Positions 7,624-16,241 are shown, numbered from the stretch's first letter. The stretch is DNA of 64,000 nt from Paenibacillus marchantiae (GCF_028771845.1 NZ_CP118270.1:4836001-4900000); one strand, 5' to 3'. Numbers and translations are program-made. Notes: generated by a model not told the origin, from the letters alone.

Positions 7624-9027
7624 ATGCAAACCAATCATAGCGTTCAAAAAAATAAAGGAGAATTATTACTTGGTTTACTTGTCTTTACACTCATCATATC
7701 CGTCATGAATGCAACCATGTTTAATATTGTACTCCCTAATATCAGTAAACAATTTCAAATTTCTTCATCACAAGCGAGTTGGATCATCACAGGCTATATG
7801 ATTGTGTACGCAATTGGCTCGGTAACTTACGGTAAATTGACAGACAGATACAGCTTGAAGAATTTATTGACGTTTGGCCTACTACTTTTTGCAAGTGGGT
7901 CTGTCATCGGCTTAGTGGCTAGTGAATATTGGATGGTCATTGTGGGGCGAATTGTACAGGCAGCTGGTGCATCAGTCATTCCGGCGATTTCTATGATTGT
8001 ACCCGTTCGTTACTTTACATCTGAAAGGCGCGGTCGTGCATTAGGTACCGTTGCAATCGGATTTTCATTGGGTTTGGCCATTGGTCCGATCATTGCCGGC
8101 GTGGTAAGCAGTACATGGAACTGGAGGGTACTATTTGTAATCTCGCTTTTATCATTACTTACTTTGCCGATGTATCGGAAATATTTAGATGATGAAAAGG
8201 GAGTTTCCAGAAAAATGGATTATATTGGCGGAATACTTCTGGCCGGTACCATAGCCATTTTGTTACTGGCTTTAACAAACGGAAGTGTTTGGCTTGCCTT
8301 AAGCGGGATTATTATTTTCATTTTTTTCGTACTACGTATACGCTATACTCCAAACCCATTCATAAACCCGGCCATATTTCGAAACAAACCGTTTTCATTC
8401 GGTCTAATTATTACCTTCGTCATGATCGGGATTGGCTTTGCCTTTCCATTCATTACACCTCAGCTACTTTCTTCTGTACACCACTTGTCACCGGTTTTCA
8501 TCGGAATAGTTATGTTGCCGTCGTCTTTAATGGCCGCGCTTTTGGGTCGACAAGGCGGTAAATTAGCAGATGATAAGGGAAATCGTTTCCTTGTGTTTAC
8601 TGCAGCTGCACTTCTTATTATCGGTTTTCTCTCTTTGTCTTCAGTCGTTGGTATGTCGCCAGTATTTATAGCGATCTTTCTTATTTTTGGTGTTCTTGGT
8701 CAATCGTTCATGCAAATTGCAATGTCAAACACGGTTTCACGTACACTCTCAAAAGAGAATATCGGCGTAGGGATGGGATTATTCTCGATGGTCACTTTTA
8801 TTGCTACGGCCACATCAACAGCTGTTATCGGCAAGATACTAGATTTGGGCACATCGACCATTAACTTAAATCCGATACCACAAAACAGTGCAACTTTCGT
8901 ATATAGCAATATTTTCCTGACACTTCCCATTCTTATCGTTGCCGTAGCTGCATTATATTATGTCCAATTCAGGCGAACAGGTACAATGGCTAAGGACGAA
9001 AAGATGAATAGCGAACCAGTTACTTAG
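7624..9027 (+). CDS. MFS drug:H+ antiporter of the 14-TM DHA2 family, Tet(K)/Tet(L)-like
   Basis: 467 aa, hydrophobic throughout with about 14 membrane segments. Residues about 50-80 read ASWIITGYMIVYAIGSVTYG followed by KLTDRYSLKNLL (motif A), and GFSLGLAIGPIIAG (about 141-154) is the antiporter motif C. Layout and several stretches resemble the Tet(K)/Tet(L) exporters. Members extrude drugs or exchange cations for protons; the actual substrate is unknown. A 14-codon ORF (7564-7608, MNTGSLFHQYSFIL) ends 15 nt before the start; tet(L) has leader control, but this ORF has no good ribosome site. It stands alone, with a shared terminator downstream. Confidence 0.82.
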   Translation: MQTNHSVQKNKGELLLGLLVFTLIISVMNATMFNIVLPNISKQFQISSSQASWIITGYMIVYAIGSVTYGKLTDRYSLKNLLTFGLLLFASGSVIGLVASEYWMVIVGRIVQAAGASVIPAISMIVPVRYFTSERRGRALGTVAIGFSLGLAIGPIIAGVVSSTWNWRVLFVISLLSLLTLPMYRKYLDDEKGVSRKMDYIGGILLAGTIAILLLALTNGSVWLALSGIIIFIFFVLRIRYTPNPFINPAIFRNKPFSFGLIITFVMIGIGFAFPFITPQLLSSVHHLSPVFIGIVMLPSSLMAALLGRQGGKLADDKGNRFLVFTAAALLIIGFLSLSSVVGMSPVFIAIFLIFGVLGQSFMQIAMSNTVSRTLSKENIGVGMGLFSMVTFIATATSTAVIGKILDLGTSTINLNPIPQNSATFVYSNIFLTLPILIVAVAALYYVQFRRTGTMAKDEKMNSEPVT

Positions 9028-9240
9028 TCACGGTAATATGGAAATGCTAGGTCAGATCGGGTTTAATAACTTCAATAATCAAATCTAGACTGCTTAATCA
9101 AAAAATCTGCATACCAGTTCATTTAAAGTTAATAAGAGACATTCTTCTTGCTGAGAATCTATAACTCTTAGGTTCTATGCTGTTAATTAGAATCACACTT
9201 ATTACGGTTTCTCCGTGCTGTCTGTAACGGCAACTTTAAA

Positions 9241-9274
9241 GGCCATCCTTTATGGGATGGCCCTTCCTTTTCTG
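9241..9274. terminator. Terminator between the convergent MFS and phosphotransferase genes
   Basis: Stem GGCCATCC / GGGATGGCC with TTCCTTTT after it on the + strand. On the - strand it is followed by TTTAAAG, so it may serve both convergent genes. The stretch 9028-9240 holds no other recognisable feature. Confidence 0.75.
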
Positions 9275-9297
9275 GCTTTGTTAAAGTATCGAACCCG

Positions 9298-10272
9298 TTA
9301 ACACAAAAAGTCCATATCAATATAGGGAGTGTTATTTAACAAATTTTCATAGTAGAAGCGTCGGGCTTGCTCATCCCATTCGCTCCAATCAGGAGCGTTA
9401 AAATCTCTGCTTCTATAGAACGCGGCTAATACTCTAGCTTGCCTTAGATTAATAAATAATGGGATTTTGTTTAACCAACTTTGACTCACAGTATTTTCCT
9501 TACAATAGCCGTTTAAAAAGTTGCAATAGTAACGCTTTGCAATCTCCCTCCTTACATCTCCAGACACAACCCACGGAATAGGAATTTCATAAAGTAATGG
9601 TGTAGCAATATCAGAAACAAACCAGCTATATTCCGCATCGTCATAGTCAATAATAATAGCTTTGTCCCCATCATTAAGATAATTTCCAGGGCTGATATCC
9701 CCATGAATAAGACCGTACGTATCTTTTTCCTTGGGTAGAGCGCTAACTTCAGTAATTAAACGATCAAAGTTATCGTGTAATTCTAACGGACAGTACTTCT
9801 TGAATGAGGCTAATAGGGCATTATCATTCCATTCAAAGCGTGAATATTGGGACGAATAATGAAGTGAAAACTTATGTATTTTCCCGACCATTTGACCGAT
9901 ATTCTCATAAAACGTATTGCTCTCCTCGGCTATTACTGCATTTCTGCCGGGTGCTTTCTCAAAAGCTGTCACAACAAAGGACTCGTCAATGATATGAATA
10001 AAATCCCCGGATAAAGACTGAATGGGCCTCGCTACTTTCATTCCTCGTTCAGCCAGGAACATGATATAATCTAGTTCCGCTCTTGTTAATAATTCATTTC
10101 GATGTGTGACATGGGCAATTCTTAAAATAACTTCTCGATCTCCAATAACCCCGGAATAAACGAAATTTTGAAACCCATTTAATTCGAAAATGGAGTCTTC
10201 ACGTATTCCAAAACATTGCGCGGACTGTCTCAATATATCTTGTGTGTATAGTCGTTTAATCTTTTTATCCAT
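9298..10272 (-). CDS. Phosphotransferase of the APH/choline-kinase fold
   Basis: 324 aa from the ATG at 10272, which has GGGGTGAGG 6 nt upstream; a GTG four codons earlier overlaps the ribosome site. The catalytic loop LIHGDISPGNYL (HGD at about residues 190-192) and the metal-binding IIDYDDAEYSW (about 207-217) are intact, with the nucleotide-binding N-lobe before them. The family phosphorylates aminoglycosides, homoserine, methylthioribose or other small hydroxylated substrates with ATP. The substrate cannot be determined here; antibiotic inactivation is only one possibility. Confidence 0.8.
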   Translation of the reverse strand: MDKKIKRLYTQDILRQSAQCFGIREDSIFELNGFQNFVYSGVIGDREVILRIAHVTHRNELLTRAELDYIMFLAERGMKVARPIQSLSGDFIHIIDESFVVTAFEKAPGRNAVIAEESNTFYENIGQMVGKIHKFSLHYSSQYSRFEWNDNALLASFKKYCPLELHDNFDRLITEVSALPKEKDTYGLIHGDISPGNYLNDGDKAIIIDYDDAEYSWFVSDIATPLLYEIPIPWVVSGDVRREIAKRYYCNFLNGYCKENTVSQSWLNKIPLFINLRQARVLAAFYRSRDFNAPDWSEWDEQARRFYYENLLNNTPYIDMDFLC

Positions 10273-10357
10273 ATTTAACCTCACCCCTTTACTTTTATGG
10301 TAACAAAAGGTGCTGATAGAAAATATACTGAATTTGATTCAGAATCAAACTCTACAC

Positions 10358-10386
10358 AAAAAGCCACATCGGAAAGCTCGATGTGA
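10358..10386 (-). terminator. Terminator after the decayed CD3324-like fragment
   Basis: Stem CACATCG / CGATGTG with GCTTTTTG following on the - strand. It has survived next to a gene remnant. Confidence 0.65.
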
Positions 10387-10399
10387 CTTACAAGTGAAT

Positions 10400-10460
10400 C
10401 TATTTTTTAGAGTAAATGATTTTCTTGATGCTTTCGTAGGAAAGACCGATTTTTGTGCAA
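10400..10460 (-). pseudogene. Remnant of a second CD3324-family gene (C-terminal helix only)
   Basis: The - strand reads KIGLSYESIKKIIYSKK then a stop, nearly the same as the C-terminus of the gene at 5224 (FLSYESIKKIVYSKN). Upstream of this the frame gives unrelated sequence with no start, so only the last helix survives, followed by the original terminator. Confidence 0.65.
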
Positions 10461-10585
10461 TTTTTCAGGGGGGTCGGGACATACCATACAAACAACCGCC
10501 GTTGTATATAGAAAAGACTTTGCATGGAGCAAATTGTGGATTTCCCCATCAGTTGAAACCCTCGATCCCTCACACGCATAGTTAA

Positions 10586-11167
10586 TCAAGTACGTTTTTC
10601 CGTGAGATACGTTCTGACAGGAGGAGCAGTATACATTGAAAATTGATTAAGTATCCCTTCCGGAGTTTGATCTATTAAGACCATATCCCGAACGTTCGGT
10701 TGCATGAAACGTTCTCGGTCCATAACATTAAACATGGATACAATGGGATCGAAGTACTGATTAACATTCAATAAACCACAAGGCTTTTGATGCAGGCCAA
10801 GCTGGCCCCAAGTAAATATCTCAAAATATTCTTCCAACGTCCCTGGCCCCCCCGGGAGTGAAATAAATCCATCTGCTAATTCAGCCATTTTGGCTTTACG
10901 TTCATGCATAGAATCGACCATAATAAGTTCAGTCAAACCTTTATGCGCAATCTCACGAGTCTGTAAAAAATGAGGAAGCACTCCAATTACACGGCCCCCT
11001 TTTTCCAACACTGCATCAGCAACTTCTCCCATGAGCCCAGTAATAGCACCTCCGTAAATCAGGGTGATTTCTCGTCTGGCTAGTTCATGACCCAGTTCTA
11101 TTGCAGCCTCTTTGTATATTGCAGACTTTCCTTCTTTGGAACCACAGAATACAGCGATTGATTTCAT
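10586..11167 (-). CDS. LOG-family protein (cytokinin riboside 5'-monophosphate phosphoribohydrolase type)
   Basis: 193 aa, standard LOG length. The defining motif PGGPGTLEE is at residues 105-113, preceded by MHERKAKM (88-95) with the conserved Arg/Lys, on a Rossmann-like fold (GGAITGLMG near 39-47). LOG enzymes hydrolyse the ribose phosphate from AMP-type nucleotides; in non-plant bacteria the role is probably nucleotide salvage or clean-up. Read divergently from a WYL-domain regulator, with a perfect palindrome between them that probably controls both. Confidence 0.88.
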   Translation of the reverse strand: MKSIAVFCGSKEGKSAIYKEAAIELGHELARREITLIYGGAITGLMGEVADAVLEKGGRVIGVLPHFLQTREIAHKGLTELIMVDSMHERKAKMAELADGFISLPGGPGTLEEYFEIFTWGQLGLHQKPCGLLNVNQYFDPIVSMFNVMDRERFMQPNVRDMVLIDQTPEGILNQFSMYTAPPVRTYLTEKRT

Positions 11168-11230
11168 AGATACATTTTCTCCATTTCTTTTGTTAACTGC
11201 TTCATACTTACTATATATTACAGGTGAAAC

Positions 11231-11250
11231 TATGACATCTTTATGTCATA
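11231..11250. promoter_or_regulatory. Perfect palindrome between LOG and WYL regulator genes (candidate operator)
   Basis: Arms TATGACAT / ATGTCATA around a CTTT centre: an exact 8-bp inverted repeat 28 bp before the regulator's start and 64 bp before the LOG start. Confidence 0.65.
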
Positions 11251-11278
11251 ATTAGATTAAAAATTTTGGGGGATCTCC

Positions 11279-12202
11279 ATGAAAATTGAAAGGATTCTAT
11301 CGATAGTGTTACTTTTGTTAGAACGTAAAAAAGTGAGTTCCTCTGAATTAGCGAAAATGTTTGAGGTCACTCCTCGTACTATCTTTCGAGATATCGAAAC
11401 TATTACCAAAGCCGGAATTCCAATCACCTCTGCCCCTGGTGTGAATGGGGGCTTCAGTATTATGGAACGTTACAAATTTGAGAAGAAGATCTTTACTCAA
11501 GCGGAGATACTAGTTTTAATACTTGGATTAAACAGTATCCATTCGACTGTTTCTAGCGACGAAGTATTGAATGCCATTGCTAAAGTGAAATCTTTGATCT
11601 CGGAAGATGAAAATCGACTGGTAGATAAACTAATAGCAATAGATCCTTCACCTTGGTTCGGAAGTACTCATGTCAAACCACCTGAATTGGGGCAAATTCG
11701 AACCGCAATTGAAGAGGACCGCTTAATTACATTTGAATATCTAGATCCTTTTGAAGGTATGACTCCTTTGGAACTCACCATTGAGCCTTGCCGATTAGTA
11801 TTGAAGAATTCAGTGTGGTATATGCAAGGATTTTGTACAGAAAAAGGGGGGTTCCGAATGTTTAAGGTTTCCCGCATTTCTTCTCTTGTTACTCACCATG
11901 ATACATTTAGGAAAAGACAAATCGAAGACGAGGTTTTAGATATTACGGAGAAAGAAATCATTCATTTAACTCTGCTTTTTGACCAATCACTTATTCCTTA
12001 TATGAGCGAGTACTGTGGAGAGAACAACATTCGCTTATATGAAGGTGCTAAGTGGATAGCAAAGTTCCCCTTCATTCCAAATGACCATGGATATACTCAT
12101 TTACTTAGCTTTGGGGACAAATGCGAATGTATCGAGCCTGAACATGTAAGAAGCGAGTTAACCAAACGAATTGAGGGTATTCACAAAATCTATTCCACTT
12201 AA
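11279..12202 (+). CDS. YafY-type transcription regulator (HTH_11 + WYL domain)
   Basis: 307 aa. Residues 1-60 are a winged helix of the DeoR/HTH_11 kind (KVSSSELAKMFEVTPRTIFR), followed by the WYL-domain region (RLITFEYLDPFEG; the signature is degenerate as VWYMQGFC near residues 179-186) and a C-terminal extension (WCX-like). WYL proteins sense nucleic-acid-derived or other small ligands. It is divergent from the LOG gene and probably binds the palindrome at 11231-11250, regulating itself and LOG (inference). Confidence 0.85.
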   Translation: MKIERILSIVLLLLERKKVSSSELAKMFEVTPRTIFRDIETITKAGIPITSAPGVNGGFSIMERYKFEKKIFTQAEILVLILGLNSIHSTVSSDEVLNAIAKVKSLISEDENRLVDKLIAIDPSPWFGSTHVKPPELGQIRTAIEEDRLITFEYLDPFEGMTPLELTIEPCRLVLKNSVWYMQGFCTEKGGFRMFKVSRISSLVTHHDTFRKRQIEDEVLDITEKEIIHLTLLFDQSLIPYMSEYCGENNIRLYEGAKWIAKFPFIPNDHGYTHLLSFGDKCECIEPEHVRSELTKRIEGIHKIYST

Positions 12203-12279
12203 AAAAACGCATCGATTTCTTCCATCGGCACCTTTATTACGCCTTTCAATATCCCCTGCCTCGTGTTAAATCGCTCTGT

Positions 12280-12336
12280 AAAAAAAGAAAGGCTCGCACA
12301 GGCAGGGTATTATTACTTCCCTGCCCAATACGAGCG
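12280..12336 (-). terminator. Terminator downstream of fbp
   Basis: Long stem with GGCAGGG / CCCTGCC core extended by GCTCG / CGAGC, followed on the - strand by CTTTCTTTTTTT, 57 bp after the fbp stop. Confidence 0.8.
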
Positions 12337-12392
12337 TCTACGTCAAATTGCACTCAAACGGTTGATCCGGGTGTGTACTTTTAGCAATCGTT

Positions 12393-14324
12393 TCATTTCA
12401 TGTAGCGATACTCTAGTAGATCCTTCAAATTTGAGATTTTCTGCAGAAGCTTCTCCCCGACATTGGTTTCCCTCACCAGCTTCCGCTCCAGTTCTTTGTC
12501 CACTAATCTTTTTACAGATAACACGTCTATTCCGTTACATAACACATCTTCTTTTGAATTAAATTTCTTATGGGCGACGAGCTGCATGCCAAAGGAATTG
12601 TACAACAAGGTGTATCCGGCAATGCCCGTTGTGGATTGATAGGCTTTGGAAAAACCGCCGTCAATCACGATCATTTTTCCGTTTGCTTTAACAGGGTTCT
12701 CTCCACGAATTTCTTTGACTGGCGTGTGGCCGTTAATGACATGTCCATGGTCCGGATTCAAATCAAACTCCAGCAAGATTTTTCGACAGGTCTCTTCATT
12801 TTCACGTAAATGGTAGTAAGGATTCTTTCTCTCCTTATGTGCTTCTTTATCTTGGATAAAATACCGTTCAAAAGTGGTCATTTCTCTCTTTCCAAAGAGC
12901 GAGGAACATTCCCCTGTCCAGATGTACCATACCATATCCGTCGCCAGATCTTCTGTCTCTTCCGGGTGCGCATAGGCGTAACGCAAATAATCTTCAAAAA
13001 CATCAAGCAATTGACGGCCTGCATATGTCTTGTCTTCAATCTGCATTTCTTCCATATTTCCTTCTTCATCCAAAGGAATACAGCCGTGGATTAACAAATT
13101 CCCGTTGTATTTTAAATAAAGGCTTCCCTTTTTCATGAGAAAATTCATATGTCTGGCCAGCTTTTCGGAATGCTGAACGGAGAACAGAAGCTTTTCCATC
13201 ACCTGGCGTTCTTCCTCCAGCAATTGTTCAGGATTCTGCGGATTTACTGTTGCGAAACAGGTGTTTTCCAGCAGGTACGTTTTACCACAGATATTAATTT
13301 CATTTTTCTCGTAATCAATCTGCTCCAGCAAAAGTCTTTCAGACATATTAAAGTATGGACGTCTCTTGATAATCGGGATTTCAAGTTTAAACTGGATCAT
13401 GGCAATGGCTTGGTGAATTTTGGTGATCTGCAGAATTTCCTGCTCCGATACGTTATGGCCAGCCTGTAGCTTAGGTCTGAAGGGCGAATTGTCTTCATAG
13501 TATTTCTCCGCCAAGTTTAGCAGTGGGCGTAGATTGATTCCGTATACATCTTCAATAATGTCCAGATTGTCGTATCTGGCGCAGATCCGGATAATATTCG
13601 CAAGGCAGACCAGAGAACCCGCGTAGGCACCAATCCAGAGGACATCATGGTTCCCCCACTGAATGTCTACAGAATGGTAGTTGATTAACGTATCCATAAT
13701 TTTATCGGGGTCCGGCCCCCGGTCATAGATATCTCCAACCACATGAAGATGGTCAACCACCAGGCGCTGGGTTGTATAAGCAAGGCCGATAATGAGCTTG
13801 TCCGCCTGGCCCAAGGATATAATTTGCCGATATATTTCCTCATAATAAGGATCCTTATTGTTGGTCGAATCCGTCTTGTATAGAAGCTCTTCTACAATAT
13901 ATACATACTGCTCCGGCAGAGCTTTACGCAATTTCGAGCGCGTATACTTGGAAGAGGCATAAGAAATAAGCTTAAGCATTTGTTCAATCGTTTGTCTATA
14001 CCACTGGTTCAAAGCCTGTTTATTGCACAGTTCCCCTATAACCAGCTGTATTTTTTCTTCCGGATAATAAACCAACGCCGCAAAATCATTGATTTCTTGA
14101 TCCGTCCAAACCTCCCGGAATATTTCTTTGATTTTCTCTTTGACGGTACCCGAACCGTTTCTTAGTACATGCTGAAAAGCCTGGAACTCCCCATGCAAAT
14201 CACTGACAAAATGCTCGGTTCCCTTCGGGAGATTGGAGATCGCTTCAAGATTGATGATCTCTGTTATAATTTTTTCTTCCGTATCATATTTCTGGGCCAA
14301 TAAATCTAGAAACTGCTCATCCAA
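12393..14324 (-). CDS. fbp: Fructose-1,6-bisphosphatase class III
   Basis: 643 aa, near the about 670 aa of the Bacillus enzyme. Metallophosphatase motifs are intact: SDLHGEF (41-47), GDIYDRGP (197-204), WGNHD (223-227) and a late INGHTPV. It hydrolyses fructose 1,6-bisphosphate to fructose 6-phosphate in gluconeogenesis, in the cytoplasm. The start is a TTG with AAGGGGG 9 nt upstream; the ATG overlapping it is out of frame. Single gene with its own terminator. Confidence 0.95.
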   Translation of the reverse strand: MDEQFLDLLAQKYDTEEKIITEIINLEAISNLPKGTEHFVSDLHGEFQAFQHVLRNGSGTVKEKIKEIFREVWTDQEINDFAALVYYPEEKIQLVIGELCNKQALNQWYRQTIEQMLKLISYASSKYTRSKLRKALPEQYVYIVEELLYKTDSTNNKDPYYEEIYRQIISLGQADKLIIGLAYTTQRLVVDHLHVVGDIYDRGPDPDKIMDTLINYHSVDIQWGNHDVLWIGAYAGSLVCLANIIRICARYDNLDIIEDVYGINLRPLLNLAEKYYEDNSPFRPKLQAGHNVSEQEILQITKIHQAIAMIQFKLEIPIIKRRPYFNMSERLLLEQIDYEKNEINICGKTYLLENTCFATVNPQNPEQLLEEERQVMEKLLFSVQHSEKLARHMNFLMKKGSLYLKYNGNLLIHGCIPLDEEGNMEEMQIEDKTYAGRQLLDVFEDYLRYAYAHPEETEDLATDMVWYIWTGECSSLFGKREMTTFERYFIQDKEAHKERKNPYYHLRENEETCRKILLEFDLNPDHGHVINGHTPVKEIRGENPVKANGKMIVIDGGFSKAYQSTTGIAGYTLLYNSFGMQLVAHKKFNSKEDVLCNGIDVLSVKRLVDKELERKLVRETNVGEKLLQKISNLKDLLEYRYMK

Positions 14325-14680
14325 AACAGATGTCCCCCTTCAAGGAAGTTATGTGGCATTAATTTTACAGGAAATTTCAAAGGACAACCCTTTTGAACCA
14401 TAGCTAAAAAGAAAAACATTGGGTTTTTGCTAACTCGTTACCTGTATGGTTAACAATAAATATAAAATTATTTATATGGTGATTATCAGAATTGCCTTCC
14501 CACATCATACTCCAGTTTCTCATATATGAACAAATTTCATTAAAGGGATGTATTTTGGAGTTGCTCATTTAAGTCCACTGACTCACGTGTTATCCCGTTG
14601 CTTAAAACTTTTGAAAACAGGATTAGGAAGGAAGCGAGAATATGAACAACCATTCGTTAAAGGGATTAGCTCCTTGGCTT

Positions 14681-14756
14681 GGGACACGAACTTGCACCGA
14701 TAACATAAAAAAAGCCGCTAAAATAGCGACTTCAATGGGACTATGTTCTTGTCCCC
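14681..14756. repeat. REP/MITE-like inverted repeat enclosing a terminator
   Basis: Imperfect inverted repeat: GGGACACGAACTTG at the left and the complement of GGGACAAGAACATA at the right, about 45 bp apart. GGGACA...TGTCCC-ended small elements are common non-autonomous repeats in Firmicutes. No flanking duplication was established. The surrounding 14325-14806 has no gene I can support; a 61-codon frame at 14642 runs through this repeat and is rejected. Confidence 0.3.
14707..14731 (-). terminator. Terminator of the putative immunity gene
   Basis: Stem GTCGCTA / TAGCGGC followed by TTTTTTT on the - strand, about 80 bp after the stop at 14810. Confidence 0.75.
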
Positions 14757-14809
14757 CGACAGCAGTGCAGTCTCCCTGCCCCCCATCGCGTTGCAGATTC
14801 CTTAATAAT

Positions 14810-15556
14810 TTATTTTGCTTTCTCTAGATTTATTGAAACCATCCCATCATTATCTTCATCAATTAAAGCAACTTCAGAATCAGATATCCATTTAAGCTCA
14901 CCTAGATGTCTAGCATATGCAAATTCATCTGGAAATTCTGAAATTACTTTTTCTAACAGTATTTGTGTCCCGTCTCGGTGCATAATAGAAAGATATATAT
15001 CCATGCTTTCTACATTGTGTTGACAAATAACCTTAGCACTGTAGTTCTTTTTAGGACTCTTGATCACTTTCTTCCAGACCCACTCATTTACATACCCTAA
15101 CTCTTCAATTTTCAGGGCAATCTCTTTAAATGGTGTAACATCCCAATTTTTATCCAAAACCAGTTTTTCTATTCCATTCATAAGCAGTTGGAGCGTCGTT
15201 CTTTTTTTCTCCGTCTCACTTTTTACGCTGAAGTCATCCAAATTAAATTTGATTTGTACTATACAGACTCCTGAATCATTAATAATCCTCTCATCCGAAA
15301 TATTTTCAACGCAATCCACAAGAATTTTCCAACAATCTTTCGTTTTTTGTTTTCCGAATAAACGTTCAAACATAGCAGTTATACAGCGCGTCTCCAATCT
15401 AAATGAACGCCGTTTCGATATCCAATCTAACTCGTAATCCTTTTTTGTAGCATCGTCATATTCACAATTTTCTTCTTTCATTATTGATTCAACATTTTCA
15501 TCATCAATTATATAAGGTAAATCTAGATCAAATGCTTTTAGATACAATACGCTCAT
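14810..15556 (-). CDS. Hypothetical protein, probable immunity partner of a polymorphic toxin
   Basis: 248 aa, acidic, soluble, no signal peptide or membrane segment. It starts MSVLYLKAFDLDLPYIIDDE and contains WISKRRSFRLETRCITAMFE near residues 45-64 and DEFAYARHLGELKWISDSEV near 211-230. I do not recognise a named family. Its ATG overlaps the TGA of an upstream frame (ATGA) that encodes only a short basic C-terminal tail, the arrangement seen when a toxin C-terminal domain is followed by its immunity gene. Acidic composition and position support an immunity role; this is inference. Confidence 0.5.
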   Translation of the reverse strand: MSVLYLKAFDLDLPYIIDDENVESIMKEENCEYDDATKKDYELDWISKRRSFRLETRCITAMFERLFGKQKTKDCWKILVDCVENISDERIINDSGVCIVQIKFNLDDFSVKSETEKKRTTLQLLMNGIEKLVLDKNWDVTPFKEIALKIEELGYVNEWVWKKVIKSPKKNYSAKVICQHNVESMDIYLSIMHRDGTQILLEKVISEFPDEFAYARHLGELKWISDSEVALIDEDNDGMVSINLEKAK

Positions 15557-15705
15557 CTCCCTCTATTTTCCCCATGGAGTTCTTGTTGATGTCTACTCAT
15601 TGTATTGCCTTTTTTCCATAGTCTCATAGCATTCGCTTTCTCCCAATTGAGGGCTTCCCAGCCTGGTTGGTTTTTACTACTTTTGCTTCGTATTTTATGC
15701 TTCCT
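15553..15705 (-). pseudogene. Orphan C-terminal tail of a toxin-like protein
   Basis: A 50-codon frame without a start codon, bounded upstream by an in-frame TGA, reads KNQPGWEALNWEKANAMRLW and then KKGNTMSRHQQELHGENRGR and stops overlapping the start of the 248-aa gene. Composition (basic, Trp/His/Asn-rich) resembles the extreme C-terminus of nuclease-type polymorphic toxins, but no family is assigned. It is either an orphan toxin cassette tail or the end of a deleted gene. Confidence 0.4.
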
Positions 15706-15737
15706 TCATTTTTATTCCATCTAAAAATCGGTCACAC

Positions 15738-15780
15738 AAAAAAACCGTCGATCTCATTTTTAGATTAACGACCGTTTTTT
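15738..15780. terminator. Bidirectional terminator-like hairpin
   Basis: AAAAACCGTCG ... CGACCGTTTTTT with one internal mismatch, upstream of the toxin tail. It may end transcription from the small-peptide gene side. Confidence 0.5.
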
Positions 15781-15874
15781 GGAGCATTTTATGTAATGTT
15801 TTTGTCACCCTACAATTTATTTTTCTATTCTTACTCCATCTAGGTCTACATTTTTTTCAATGCATAATGATAAT

Positions 15875-15907
15875 GAAAAAACCTCAGCTGAGTTAACCAA
15901 GCTGAGG
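15875..15907 (-). terminator. Terminator of the small secreted peptide gene
   Basis: Perfect 8-bp stem CCTCAGCT / AGCTGAGG followed by TTTTTTC on the - strand, 15 bp after the stop at 15922. Confidence 0.8.
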
Positions 15908-15921
15908 TAAATAAATTAACT

Positions 15922-16068
15922 TTATTTAATAACTTCAACCTTTTTATCCCCTGCTGACTTCGCTACATCAAACGTTGTTTGACCTTGAAGAGCGACTATT
16001 ACGCCAGTAGCCAGCATAGAAACGATTAAAGCTGCGCTGAGGGCTTTGGAAATTTTCTTCTTGACCAT
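15922..16068 (-). CDS. Small secreted or membrane-associated peptide (48 aa)
   Basis: Too short for usual gene calling, but well supported: GGAGGAGG ribosome site, ATG at 16068, a sigma-A promoter about 100 nt upstream and a strong terminator after the stop. The peptide has a basic N-terminus (MVKKKISKAL), a hydrophobic segment (about residues 10-29, AALIVSMLATGVIVAL) and a polar tail TTFDVAKSAGDKKVEVIK. The layout resembles Phr-type signalling pro-peptides, in which a signal segment is followed by a processed C-terminus, but no Rap/RRNPP receptor gene is nearby. It could also be a small membrane protein. Confidence 0.65.
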   Translation of the reverse strand: MVKKKISKALSAALIVSMLATGVIVALQGQTTFDVAKSAGDKKVEVIK

Positions 16069-16164
16069 AACTACACCTCCTCCGATATCTATTATGTAAT
16101 AAGGACTTCACTAAATAATTACAATATTTCACTTTTTATGTTGGGTAATCCACCTGGTGATTGT

Positions 16165-16192
16165 ATTATAACGTACTGACAATGATTGTAAA
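16165..16192 (-). promoter_or_regulatory. Sigma-A-type promoter of the small peptide gene
   Basis: TTTACA, 16-nt spacer, TATAAT on the - strand, about 97 nt upstream of the start codon. Confidence 0.65.
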
Positions 16193-16241
16193 AGGGATTT
16201 TTTCCTTGTATTCAAATAAAATAAAGTATTAGACTCGGGCT

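Noticed and set aside
12263..12562. 99-codon frame on the + strand after the WYL gene
   Set aside because: Runs through the fbp terminator and into fbp antisense.
14642..14827. 61-codon frame with an AGGAAGG-like site
   Set aside because: Passes through a terminator and an inverted repeat, ends inside the next gene, and has no protein-like features.
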